Source: Teratosphaeria epicoccoides
Taxonomy: Eukaryota > Ascomycota > Dothideomycetes > Mycosphaerellales > Teratosphaeriaceae
Reading direction: 5' to 3'
Assembly: GCA_021401465.1 (NCBI GenBank)
Contig: JADDMT010000057.1
Coordinates: forward strand, 1 to 64,000
DNA length: 64,000 bases
The notes under the pieces are model-generated. The model had not been told where the DNA came from, made no database searches, and saw only the letters and a list, made by a program, of their open reading frames with translations. Both the position numbers and the translations under genes were made by a program. Position 1 is the stretch's first letter; the number at the start of each line of letters is the position of its first letter. Positions 22,618-33,200 of this stretch are shown piece by piece.

Positions 22618-23345
22618 TCAACCCTTTCCCTTTCCACATCCCTCCATATGCCGTATCAGATCCTCAATCGTCACAATCTTCAACCCAAACCTCTTTGCAA
22701 AGGCCATACATCCGTCCCTCCTCATCATGCCCAGCCCACTCGCCAACTCCGCTTTGCCTTCAACTTCTCCACTCTCTTCCACCAACTCCGCAATCACACC
22801 CACTAGCTCCTTGCCCGCCAACCTACAAAAATCCACGGCAGCCTCCGTATGCCCTGCTCGCGCTCTAACACCTCCCTCTCTCGCCTGCAATGGGACCACA
22901 TGCCCAGGCCGTCTGAACCACTCTTTCTCTGCCTTTGGATCTGCGAGCCGCCGGCACGTCAGACTCCTGTCTGTGGCGCTGATACCTGTCGTCACATCCT
23001 CTGCAGCGTCTATAGTTATCGTGTACGCTGTCCTGTTTGGGTCGGTGTTCTCAGTCACCATCTGGGGGAGCTCTAGCTTTGCTGCAAGGGCCGGCATTAT
23101 CGGAGCACAAAGGTAGCCGGAGGAGTGTCGGACGAGAAAGGCGGCTTTGGCGGGTGTGAGGTCTTGGGCGGCGATGATCAGGTCGCCTTCATTTTCGCGG
23201 TGAGGAGAGTCGAGAACTATGATGAAGTCGCCGCGGGCTTGGCAATGTTAGCACGGGTGCGAGATGGGAGGATGATCAGCTCACTGAATGCCTCAATCGC
23301 ATCAGGTATGCTATCAAAGCTCACGTCCCCGTTCGTCATAGCCAT
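22618..23345 (-). CDS. RIB3: 3,4-dihydroxy-2-butanone 4-phosphate synthase (riboflavin synthesis)
   Basis: This enzyme converts ribulose 5-phosphate to 3,4-dihydroxy-2-butanone 4-phosphate plus formate, the four-carbon precursor of riboflavin, using Mg2+. Two exons (23345-23285 and 23237-22618) encode 226 residues. The 47-bp intron has a GTGAGC donor and a GCTAAC branch point. The phase-1 junction restores AFTRGDFIIVLD. The catalytic loop follows at about 30-40: DSPHRENEGDL, with the Arg-Glu-Asn-Glu-Gly-Asp motif that binds metal and substrate. Further family blocks are LPQMVTENTDPNRTAYT, TTGISATDRSLTCR, RRPGHVVPLQAREGGV and GHTEAAVDFCRLAG. The length fits the monofunctional fungal enzyme, with no GTP cyclohydrolase II fusion. 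A second in-frame ATG two codons downstream is possible. Confidence 0.93.
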
Positions 23346-24517
23346 GTTCTTTTCTAGTCGCAGGAATGTTTTGTTCTGCGCTGCGGAGAATCCAATAATG
23401 AATCCTCGATCTCTGGTTTCCGTATATCCCTGCTGTACAGTGGGTATCACCGGACAAAAGGCTGACTGTGCTGAGAAGAAGAGACCCTGCGACACCTATA
23501 GCTTGAGACTAGACAAGACATCGACCACCTACGCATGTGGGAGAGGAAGAAAGCGCGGACCTACTCCTAGAGCACGACATAGTGATTACCATGGCTGGAA
23601 GGCGGGTGGATGTCAAATCCAATGGTGGGGTCAAGGTGTTCAGGTTGCTATCCGCGCTTTTGCAACTGTGCCGATCCGGCCTCGGCTTATTGTTACATGT
23701 ATGTAGTCCCATTGAGTGTGCCTTCCTCCTTCGCCGTTCGCACCATCAGAATGAGTGATGTCGTGCACGTCGAGTAGCGAGGCCTGACATAGTCCCGAAA
23801 GTAGTGTCGATTTTGCGAACGGTCATACCGTCCCGGTTCCACTGGATGCTCAACATGGCTTGACTTTATGTAGCTCAGGTTCGGGCTTGGGTAAGATTCA
23901 AAGAATTCAATCGCACCTTCGACGCGATACTGGTTTGAATGCTGGGCTGCATGCCCTAAAGTATGCCCCAAGTACTGACACTGATGCGATTATGCCACAG
24001 GCGGTCCTGAGTCGTTCAACTCACAAAGTTACCCATCAGGTTGTCAACAGCACTACATCAATTTATCAGTGAACATGAAGGCGTACTCGACGATCACTAG
24101 CCGGAGTTCGTGGACACAAGGTCTCACAACGTACCTACGTATAGAACAGGCCCAGCTGCAATAGGGCGATGAATCGCAACAGCATCTGACATAAGCTTGA
24201 CGTTCAACAGCAAGCCTCGATAAAAATAAGTATCGACTTGGAAGATTGATTGAGACAGTCAAATCATGTGCAGATTTAGGTGGGCGGAGATTTGAAGCAA
24301 TGAAGACGGAATGACTTCATGGCTACAAGCGTTTACTCGTAAGGGGTTGGGCAAGAACTCGTACGAGAATGTGGCGGCTCCGCATGCTTTATGCCGTGGG
24401 GCACATCAAAGGGCGTGAGATTCGTATGATTGAAGGAGTTAGGAGTTGCGGGAGATGTGTATGATTACAAGAGTTGCGGCGAGATCTGTGGTCAAGAAAT
24501 TAAGATGCCAACCTGAA
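23346..24517. other. Intergenic region, no gene seen
   Basis: About 1.17 kb between the RIB3 start and the stop of the next minus-strand gene. A minus-strand frame at 23693-23971 (92 codons) lacks splice support and motifs. The first few hundred bases are RIB3 promoter. Confidence 0.5.
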
Positions 24518-25495
24518 CTAGCGTTCCTCGCCCTTGGTCTTCCGATTATTCCCATCAGGTTGTGCCATGGCAAATAGCACCCTCCGCCATACAGCAAATC
24601 CTCTACGTTGCCCCGGTGGAATGCTCATCTCGTCAGTCTTTGCCTGGAAGCGCTCAAAAGCCTGCCGCATCGCCACTGTGAAGACAATGATCCACCATCC
24701 AGTCAACATCAGAATGGCAAGCGCAGTAATCGCGACAAATATGTAGCCTACGGCAAGACTGTAAGCAGACATGCATAGGAAGAAGAAAAGAATTGCGACC
24801 AGGCCAAGCTGAAGAAGTGCCAGCTGGGCTACGTCTTCAAGAATGTATGCCACCATTGTTGTCCTGAATCCACTCTCACCTGGCGGCCGAAGAGTGTACA
24901 GCAATTTTGCAAACTGGCAGAGCAGCGCCAGAACCACGCTCAAGCTTGAACTCAACGCTGCGAACGTGAATGCCGTCGGACCCCTGAAATTCGTCGGCGG
25001 GACCATCGGCTGCGAGATCAGGGACCAAGGCAACGCAGCAATCAGGACCGCGACTATCGATGTCGTGTCTGAGATGCTTCTGAAGTGCTGCGCTTGCAAG
25101 AGTTGGCGAGTGTATGCTCGATGCGAAGGTCCATCGTCGCGGAAGCCTCTAGGAAGGCCAGTGTCATCGTTGCCAGTATCGAAGTCTTTCTCGCCTGCAT
25201 GCACCGGAAAGAAAACACGGGCCGATGGCTGCTCAGGCTGGTCCGGATGTTCTTGATCTTGGTCTGGACCCGGGATCTCGAAAGTGCCTAGATATGGAGT
25301 CGCCAGGCCAAGCTCAGGGTTCTGGTTCGGGCGGGCATCTTGGTGTGTTCCAGCTTGCCCACCAGGTACCACTGCCAGCTCCCTAGCCTGGTCATCGGCA
25401 TTCTGAGCTCTGGCCTCTGCACTTGAAACAGTCGGGGGTGTGAACGGCTGCTGTTCTGAACTCTCATCATCTTGGCGGTAGTCGTGAGATCGCAT
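24518..25495 (-). CDS. Hypothetical four-helix membrane protein
   Basis: A single-exon gene of 325 residues from the ATG at 25495 (MRSHDYRQDD). The first 135 residues are hydrophilic, rich in Gln, Asp, Glu and Pro, and probably disordered. Then come four hydrophobic segments at about 142-162, 172-195, 220-240 and 245-272. They include a very hydrophobic one, LVAILFFFLCMSAYSLAVGY. The tail is basic and short (PDGNNRKTKGEER). The layout resembles many uncharacterised fungal membrane proteins; no transport or enzyme motif is visible. It is divergently arranged with the eL8 ribosomal protein gene, 364 bp apart start to start. Confidence 0.7.
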   Translation of the reverse strand: MRSHDYRQDDESSEQQPFTPPTVSSAEARAQNADDQARELAVVPGGQAGTHQDARPNQNPELGLATPYLGTFEIPGPDQDQEHPDQPEQPSARVFFPVHAGEKDFDTGNDDTGLPRGFRDDGPSHRAYTRQLLQAQHFRSISDTTSIVAVLIAALPWSLISQPMVPPTNFRGPTAFTFAALSSSLSVVLALLCQFAKLLYTLRPPGESGFRTTMVAYILEDVAQLALLQLGLVAILFFFLCMSAYSLAVGYIFVAITALAILMLTGWWIIVFTVAMRQAFERFQAKTDEMSIPPGQRRGFAVWRRVLFAMAQPDGNNRKTKGEER

Positions 25496-25859
25496 GATGC
25501 TCTTCAGCCTGCAGAGACCACCTTTTGCTGCTGTAAACAGCGGACAACGTGGCTCCGTAGCCTATTCGAGATCGAGAGGAAGAGTGCATCTTGACATGTA
25601 ATGCTTGAGGCCGCCTTTGGTGCGGTCGATCATTCGATCAGACCGTTGAATGGGACCAATGCACCTGCAGCTGTGCTCGCCGGAAGTCCTCCGCTAGCGC
25701 AGGTCTTTGGTGAGCCAATAAAAGTCATGCTCGGATCAACAGATCATCCAGCTTCCCACACTCGCAAAATGCATCTCGCGATGAGAATTGTTTTTGGAGC
25801 AACGACGTCGTCTACAGCCAACATCACCGAAGTACTAACATCCCTCTGCTCACAGCAAA
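25496..25859. promoter_or_regulatory. Divergent intergenic promoter region
   Basis: The 364 bp separating the starts of the membrane protein gene (-) and the eL8 gene (+) must carry both promoters. A pyrimidine-rich stretch directly before the eL8 start (ACATCCCTCTGCTCACAGCAAA) is typical of highly expressed fungal genes. I could not place individual factor sites. Confidence 0.4.
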
Positions 25860-26989
25860 ATGGTAAGCTAGCACACGACAATTCTAGTTGCACGCCCCTG
25901 CTGTATCTCCTGCGATGAGCATGCTGCAGCAATGACCCAAATCTCCTCCCATGCCGTTGCTCGTAAGAGCATGCATTGGTGATGGCAGACAGGCTTGAGC
26001 TGTGGTCACTTTGTCTTGAGGACAGTGCACAGTCTCTTTAGAGAACGAACAGTTGTCACTAACTGTTCTTCTCAATGATAGCCTCCAAAGACTGGCAAGA
26101 AGGCTGCCCCGGCGCCGTTCCCGGCGAACAAGGCTGGCACCAGCAAGAAGCCGGTCAAGGTGAGTGGCCTTCTGATTTCATTGTGACTGCTAACGATGAT
26201 GCTGATGGATCTATGATTGTAGAATCCCCTCCTTGAGCGCCGCCCCAAGAACTTCGGCATCGGCCAGGACATCCAGCCCAAGCGCAACCTCTCGCGCATG
26301 GTGCGATGGCCTGAGTACGTCCGCCTGCAGCGCCAGCGCAAGATCTTGAATATGCGCCTCAAGGTCCCGCCATCGATCGCCCAGTTCTCCCACACCCTCG
26401 ACCGCAACACTGCCGCCCAGGTCTTCAAGTTCCTCAATAAGTACCGTCCAGAGACCAAGGCGGAGAAGAAGGAGCGACTGCACAAAGAGGCTACCGCTGT
26501 CGCCGAGGGCAAGAAGAAAGAGGACGTGAGCAAGAAGCCATACGCAGTCAAGTACGGTCTCAACCACGTCGTGGCTCTCATCGAGGCTAAAAAGACGTCG
26601 CTCGTCCTCATCCCCAACGACGTTGACCCGATCGAGCTTGTCATCTTCCTGCCGGCTCTCTGCCGCAAGATGGGCGTGCCATACGCTATCGTGAAGGGCA
26701 AGGCCCGTCTTGGAACTGTTGTCCACAAGAAGGTCTGTGATACTCATCCATTTTCACCGAATTACCAGCATGCTAACATGATAATTAGACCGCCGCCGCT
26801 ATTGCCCTTACCGAAGTCCGCAGCGAGGACAAGTCCGAGCTCAGCAAGATTGTCCAGGTTGTCAAGGAGGGCTACCTCGACAAGCACTCTGAGGCCCAGA
26901 GGCACTGGGGTGGCGGAATCATGGGTGCTAAGGCCCAGGCTGCTGAGCGCAAAAAGAAGCAGCGCGCCGAGAGGGAGATCAAGATTTAA
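25860..26989 (+). CDS. RPL8: 60S ribosomal protein eL8 (L7a/L8)
   Basis: A structural protein of the large cytosolic ribosomal subunit that binds rRNA. Four coding exons were placed: 25860-25862 (the ATG alone), 26082-26159, 26223-26732 and 26789-26989. They total 263 residues, the normal size. Introns are 219, 63 and 56 bp; branch points CTAAC are visible in each (cactaactg, gctaacgat, gctaacatg) and acceptors are TAG. The N terminus reads MPPKTGKKAAPAPF, followed by NPLLERRPKNFGIGQDIQPK. The L7Ae-type RNA-binding fold holds YGLNHVVALIEAKKTSLVLI and KMGVPYAIVKGKARLG, and the protein ends AEREIKI. Intron 1 directly follows the start codon, a placement often seen in fungal ribosomal protein genes. 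No C/D snoRNA was found in intron 1, since no CUGA D box is present. Confidence 0.95.
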
Positions 26990-27589
26990 GCCACCATATG
27001 TCTGGCTTGTATGTTACTTCACAGAAAGGCATGGCGATCCGGTAGTCGGCGAGCTGCATGGCTTGTGGTAGGCTATCAGGATGAGCGACGAATCCGAACG
27101 CTGTTTTACCGACCGCAGAATGATGATACCCTTTTACGCTCAATATGCCTCCTCCTAAACGTAAACACTGCCGCTGTCAAGTAATGAAACATCTAATCAT
27201 CACCCCCAGTAGCCAACCCGTCCGTGGGCGAATGGCTTCCGGTAATGCTGACGCTCGAGCTCTCAATAGCGCAAATGCGGTGTTGCTGATTGGCCTTGCA
27301 AATGAAAAAGCTTACCTTACCATTCCTTCGACGGCTATGGCATCAATACTGAAAGCAGGAGATTTTCCCAAGCACAGGACCAATCAAGTCGTTGACATTG
27401 CACTAATGTATCAGCATTACGGACCCACAATCAAAATACTTCCTATAACTATGCGCCAGCCTCTGCTCCTCTGTGATCCATTCCACCGAGAACTGGACTG
27501 AGTCGCAGTCAATCACAGGACAGAAGCCGAGCATCTTGCAATTTGATACAGTTATCTGGTGGAGGATCACGATCGACCTGACCGGCATC
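26990..27589. other. Intergenic region, no gene seen
   Basis: About 600 bp from the eL8 stop to the next likely start. It contains the eL8 3' untranslated region. A plus-strand frame (27145-27501) has no motif and I do not call it. Confidence 0.5.
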
Positions 27590-28261
27590 ATGAATTCGAA
27601 CGGAGGCTTCCCTAGCTGGTTGCGCAAGCTCGAGCGCAAGCTCCCTGAACCTTCTGCTTTCACGCTGGATTCTGCAATCGAGCTCGACAGCCTTCAGAGC
27701 AAGACCCAGCGACCAGCGTTGACCTCGATCCCGACCAGCACCGACATTCCAGCCGACTTCGCCCTGGTCGAGAGAGCTCGACGTCCTCGAGGTGTCTCGC
27801 CGCCGCCATCGCTGACTCGATCGGAGGAGGCGAGTCTGGACCATGAGGAGCGGGTGTGTCTGATGATGAAGAAGATCAGTTGGAACCATACTACGATGCA
27901 TGACGGACGGTATCCGTGTGCGACTTGCGAGTGGATTGCTGAGAATGCGGCGAATGATTGGCAGATGAAGAATAAAGCGAGTCCGTGTGAGGAGGTTTCG
28001 GGCGGATTGAGGCAAGTGGGCATGGAGATGGCAGTTGGTGGTTCTGAGCTTGCTGATTATGATGAGGATGGGTACGATGCAGAGAGTGTGGCTGTGGGGG
28101 TGGCAGAGGGCAATGGTCAGGTGCAGTCGAGGGTCAGTGTGAGGGTCTCCGGGATTGGTCGTTTGATTGAGATGGCGAGGGCGTGGATCAACGGGTTGAA
28201 GGAGGCTCGGACGGGCGGCGGAGAGGACATTGAGATGAAGCTTCGGCAGGAGTCGGTCTGA
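27590..28261 (+). CDS. Unknown acidic protein
   Basis: I do not recognise this gene. A single plus-strand exon encodes 223 residues from the ATG at 27590 (MNSNGGFPSWLRKLERKL). The same frame is open 39 codons further upstream to an ATG at 27473, but that part reads like untranslated sequence. The protein has a possible metal- or redox-type pair (YPCATCEW, about residue 105) and several charged, probably disordered segments. A short amphipathic stretch, GRLIEMARAWINGLKEA, lies near the C terminus. No signal peptide is present. It is convergent with PSF3, the two stop codons lying 533 bp apart. Confidence 0.55.
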   Translation: MNSNGGFPSWLRKLERKLPEPSAFTLDSAIELDSLQSKTQRPALTSIPTSTDIPADFALVERARRPRGVSPPPSLTRSEEASLDHEERVCLMMKKISWNHTTMHDGRYPCATCEWIAENAANDWQMKNKASPCEEVSGGLRQVGMEMAVGGSELADYDEDGYDAESVAVGVAEGNGQVQSRVSVRVSGIGRLIEMARAWINGLKEARTGGGEDIEMKLRQESV

Positions 28262-28794
28262 GATGTCGGCCTGAAGTGCCTAGCGTAGGAGGCGCACATA
28301 GATGGTGCTATGGCGAGATAGCTGATGTGCGCAGAGAGCTTATAAAGTCGCTACTGCGTTAGCAATTGCTGGCCTGGAGACCAATGACCTCGGCTGGGTC
28401 ACCTCTTGGTCATTGTCGCCGTTGCGTAGTCCGTTGCCGGAGCTTGCAGCTGTGGCAGTGTGCAACGAACATGCCATTGGTAGTCTGTGCCACCTACGAT
28501 TTGCAGCTCGTTCGAACTTGATGAGGCTGTCCCGCTCGGAAGAGAGATCTGGAGTTTCAAGGTCGCGACGCCTTCAGTCCTTTGCATTGGTGTGCCAGAT
28601 CCGCCTGTGCTGCCGACTTGATCCTCGCAATACTGTCCGTCGCACCTTATCGCTTTGACATCGCGTCACCTTGGCTTACAAGGTGCCCGCTGGCGAACTG
28701 CGCTTTGTATACTGGCTGGGTGTCATGCTGAAATGGAGGTGCCCTCGCGGGTCCGGTTCCTCAATCTGGCCTTCAAACGCCGTATTGGCTTTCT
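28262..28794. other. Convergent intergenic region
   Basis: 533 bp between the stop codons of the unknown gene (+) and PSF3 (-). It holds both 3' untranslated regions; no other feature is evident. Confidence 0.5.
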
Positions 28795-29470
28795 TCAGGA
28801 ACGGCTGGAGCTCTCGAACCATTTCTTGACCCAATTACTGCCATCGTGGGCTGCACGGAACACTGTGAGAAGAATCGATTAGAACCAGCGGCCAAGACAT
28901 GCACGAGAACCGCAAAGAACGCTCACATTGCCGCTCAGCTTCGTCCAGCCCACTCATGAAGTCGCTTGCATCGCCACCACCTTGTTGTGTGGTGCGTGTG
29001 TTTTGTGCCTTGTCCGCGATCTCCAGAGCTCGCTGCTTGAATGTCTGAAGGATGTCAGCGTTTGACCCTTTGATACCGATCATGACACGCCACGCCGGAC
29101 GCGAGCTTACATCGTTAATCACACCAACCATCTCTTCCTCTTCAAAAAGCTCGAATAGCCTCTCGGCCAGACCATAGAACCACTGCGCCTGAGCTCTGAC
29201 GTCCACGCTTTTTGCATCAGCGCGAAGCGCATTCATCACTCTTGCTCCCAGGGCAGACGGAAGATCCAGAGAGCCTAATGAAGATGAAGAGGGACCTGCA
29301 GGCCGGGTGACGGCAAGCATCTCTGCCAACCAAAGTGGCAGATCTAATTTGGTTCCAGCGGTAATAGCAGATCCATTGTTGAGGGCAGTGAGGTGCGGCA
29401 CTGGGAGGTCAAAAGTCAACGGACATTTCTGAGAGTCCGTCAGGATTGGGCTTGGAGAGTAGTATGTCAT
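28795..29470 (-). CDS. PSF3: GINS complex subunit Psf3
   Basis: Psf3 is one of four subunits of the GINS complex, which joins Cdc45 and Mcm2-7 to form the replicative CMG helicase. Three exons, 29470-29111, 29044-28927 and 28862-28795, encode 181 residues, the usual size. Introns of 66 bp (GTAAGC...GCTGAC...TTCAG) and 64 bp (GTGAGC...TCACAG) are phase-consistent. Family landmarks are the N-terminal ILTDSQKCPLTFDLPVP, AGTKLDLPLWLAEMLA (about 44-60), LDLPSALGARVMNALRAD, FYGLAERLFELFEEEEM, and, after intron 1, TFKQRALEIADKAQN. The conserved end, GLDEAERQLFRAAHD, spans the second junction. The start MTYYS is directly followed by the family's N-terminal block. It shares a 783-bp divergent region with BLM10. 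Confidence 0.92.
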
Positions 29471-30253
29471 CTTTCTGCGAGTCGGGCCTCTCAGCAATGC
29501 ACCGCCTTTGTTGTGTCTGCGTGCTGTATGCTTGGCGCCGTCAGTCTTGAGCAATCGACCTCTGACCAGTGTCCGCTCCCGTCGATGCGCCGAATCAGCA
29601 ACAAGTACCTTTCGTGTAGACGCGACCGAGAGACGTGATGACGCGCAGGAGTAGCGCCTAGACGGGTCGCCCTTGAGACGCCACCACGTTGCGTACGACA
29701 GTTTGCCTGAATCGCATACACCGTACAAAAGCGTCAGAGCTGCCTGCATACGCTTCCTGTGCAAACACGGCAGGAAAGTCTCGATCTTCGCGTCGGTCGA
29801 AGGGACAAGAACAAGATACAAGAAACACTCATCCCCTCTGGACTGTCGCGTGTCTATCATCGTCAGTCATACAGAGCGCCTTGGCAGGAGCTTGGGCCAC
29901 CGTTGACTGTGCTCTTGCTTGGCCGCATATGCAGTAGAACAGAGAAGACTCGGGTCGTCGGCGCTCGTCTTGTTGAAATCCTCATTTCGGACGTCAGACC
30001 ACAGCGATTCTTACCTGCCTCGAGATCCATCTCCCCCCGCGCCGCCCTCTCTTCTTCCTCGACGATCAACCCGGCGCTGGGCGTTAACGTTCACGACTGC
30101 CGTGTGCGCTTGCTCCGTCAAGCATTCCCGCGCCTGCCGTCTGGACACAACCTACCGCCCGCTCGTTGAGCTCCAGAAGACGACGCCTTGACGTCGAGCT
30201 GAAGACGGCGCCCATGAGCAATCATCTCTAGCTGTAATTGCACAACAGTCATC
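29471..30253. promoter_or_regulatory. Divergent promoter region of PSF3 and BLM10
   Basis: 783 bp between the start codons of PSF3 (-) and BLM10 (+). The minus-strand frame of PSF3 is open well upstream of its ATG but has no conserved sequence. A pyrimidine-rich block (CCCTCTCTTCTTCCTCGACG, near 30045-30065) lies about 200 bp upstream of BLM10. I could not assign specific sites. Confidence 0.4.
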
Positions 30254-33200
30254 ATGGCGATCGAGCATCCGCAGCACGACCGGGTCGGCCTGCTCAACGG
30301 CCACAGTGCTGCCGGGACACAGGACATATCAAGAGCAACATCGCCGGGCTTGGGAGTCTACAGGAGTGATGGCGATGCGGAGGACGGCGGTGATGTGTCG
30401 AGACTTGGGAGAACCAGGCCGAGAGTCTTCCCTTACGCCAGGTATCTACCATATGAGACAGAGACACGCGAGCAGCGAGAAGCGGACATGGATGAAATGA
30501 TCAAGCATCTCTATGTGTCTGTGGCATCAGGAGACTTCACGCCAGGAGCTGTGCACTGGACGAAAGAGATTCGAGGGTGGATGAGCTTGAAGTTCGATCT
30601 GACAAAGAGGCAACGAGTCAGCTTGGTGAAGCTATACTACGAGCTTTCCCTGGCACCTGGTCTCGAGTATGCCGTATCTGAGAGATTTGCTTCCATGTTC
30701 ATGGTTTTGACGAAGCGGAAACATTACCTTCAGCCATGCAAGGATCTAACACTCGACTGGAGACCTCTGTTCAAGGAGCTTAAGGTGTTTGTGTTGCCTT
30801 CGGAGAGTAGCACCCAGAACACGTACTCAGGCAAGAGGAACATCAGGACAATGACCAAGCTCTGCACATTCGCGCAGCTGTTCTTTGATCCGAAGGAGAT
30901 CCCGGCCATGATGGAGGAATTCTTGCCTTACTTCAGCATGTCCTTCTCTGAGCAGGCGTTTGTGGTGCTGAATTTGTTCAATCTCATGCTGCCGACTGCT
31001 GGTCCACCGGCCGAGGATGAGAAGCTTCAAGCTCAATACTACCTTCCGACCTTCTTCCACTTATGGAGTACCATCAACCGTTCGATGAGCGCAGACGTCA
31101 AAATGCTCGACATCTTCTCGCGGTTGGCTAGAGACCAGCTTGGTTGCGCGCATGTTCCTTGGGGCCCTTGTGGCCTCTTTACACAAGACCAGTCGAGTCT
31201 CATTTTCACGGCTATCCTGCGGCTCCTTGAGATCCCGGTAGGTCAGGCGACGACACCATACAGTGGCTCTGTCGATAGTGGCGCGGGCACTGCAGTCTTT
31301 CTAGACCGAGACGCAAGAAAGCATCCGACATCACACAGCATAGCTCGTTGGATAGTTATGAGCATATCACCCATGTGCCTGGCCGAAGGCGAGGACAGCA
31401 AGAAGCGCAGCGTGCTTCATCAGCTTGAAGGTCTCATTCACGGCATTGAGACCTTCTTCCATCCATCAAACTCTGGCGGTTGGACTAAAGGTCTGGCTCA
31501 GCTGATCTACTACCTCGCCGACTTCTTTGTCATGCGATGGAATCGCGAGAGTACGGGCGGGTACGACATCCCCAAAGACCGCAAGCTCAATGCCGAAGTG
31601 AAGCGGCGGTTCGTGCTGTGCTTGAAAGACGTTGTGTTCATGGGCATCTATGCCAAGTCGGGCACAGCGATGAACTACTCGCTTAGTACGCTTCAGAGCC
31701 TGGCCTACCTGGAGCCCGATCTCATCCTGCCAGGCGCTCTACAACGGATCTACCCAGCCATGCAAGGTCTGGTGGAGGTGCATAGAACAGTGAGCTCGAT
31801 TCGCGCGCTACAGATGCTTGCCAAGGTCATTTCAAAGACCAAGGGTTTCCGATGTCATCTTACAACATTGCTAGGACTGGCACTGCCTGGCGTAGATGCC
31901 AATGATCTCGACAAGACCATGCATAGCTTAGCATTCATTCAAGCAGTCTGCTACAACATACCCCTACAGGACCTTACTAAGGCGCCCAAGCTGGAAAAGT
32001 CAACTCTTAATGGCGATGACTATGAGATGGTGGAGGTAGGTTCGCCGCACGTTGGTGACTCTAATGCAGGGACTGCTCTCGCGGTAGAGTGGATCGGTGC
32101 TCAAATGGCTCGTTTCGAACAGGAAGGTCCATCACTTGAGGTTGACTATAACGCTGAGCTGTCAGCTGAAGACGAGGAGGCCATTTTGAAGTCATCAACC
32201 GCCGGCTTCGCGGAATTCCTCATAAGCTTTCTCGGCCGTGTCTTCACACTGCTTCAGAACCTTCCTGACGCCGCGCGAGTCAAGAGCGGGAGTCCAGAGG
32301 AGAATGTGGTGAATACACTTCCGGCGGCGTTCAATCCACTGCTCGCAAGTCTGAGCCCTGAGCTTTACGACATTGCGTTGGAACAGGTCGCGAAGTTCAT
32401 TAGTAATCATGTCGTCCATCAGGCAAGAGACGCTATGGCCTTCATTTGTAACGCAATGGTGAAGATAAGGCCGAAGAAGGCTTTGGGCAGGTTACTGCCG
32501 GAACTGATCAGTAGTATCAAGACCGAGATCACAGACAACGGCGCCGGCAGCACGAGAACGACAGGCTCGGAGATTCTGCCTCGCGATCGTGCACTCGTGT
32601 GGCACGTCAGCTTGCTCAGTATGTGCGTCGTCCATGTGGGCCGCGACGTTCTGGACTTCCAAGAAGAGCTTTTCGAGCTGGCAAATTTCATGCAAGACAC
32701 CTGTAAAGGCATTCCGCTTGTCCATGTCAGCAATTTTGTGCATCACCTACTTCTAAACTTGACCGTCACATATACGCGCGATTACTGTCTGTACAATCGT
32801 GATGAGCTTGAGAAAGGCCTGGGTGTCGACAGTTGGGCGAAAATTGTTGACCCCGCGGATCTCGACATCCAATGGCATGTGCCCAGTCAGGAAGAGCTCG
32901 AGTTCGCCACCAGAGTGTTTGAAGCGCAGGGCGGTAGGGCGCTCACTGCGTTGAAGAAGCTCATATCTGGCGAAGGCGGTGTCAAGCGCGACGGCGTGGG
33001 CAAGGACTGGTCAGACGAAGTCAGTCGAAACTTGGTTTTGCTGAGACTTGTCATCTCAGGCATGAGCAGGCTGTTTCGTTCGGACGACGGGAGTGTGACA
33101 CCTTACACATTCATCGCTGGTGGTTCGAACAGTCGAGAAGCGACCGAGGCCAACACTCCCGAATCCGAGTCACCCAATGAAGCGGACGATCCAATTGAGC

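Noticed and set aside
25863..26081. Possible C/D-box snoRNA in intron 1 of the eL8 gene
   Set aside because: A GTGATGG resembling a C box is present, but no CTGA D box occurs anywhere in the intron.
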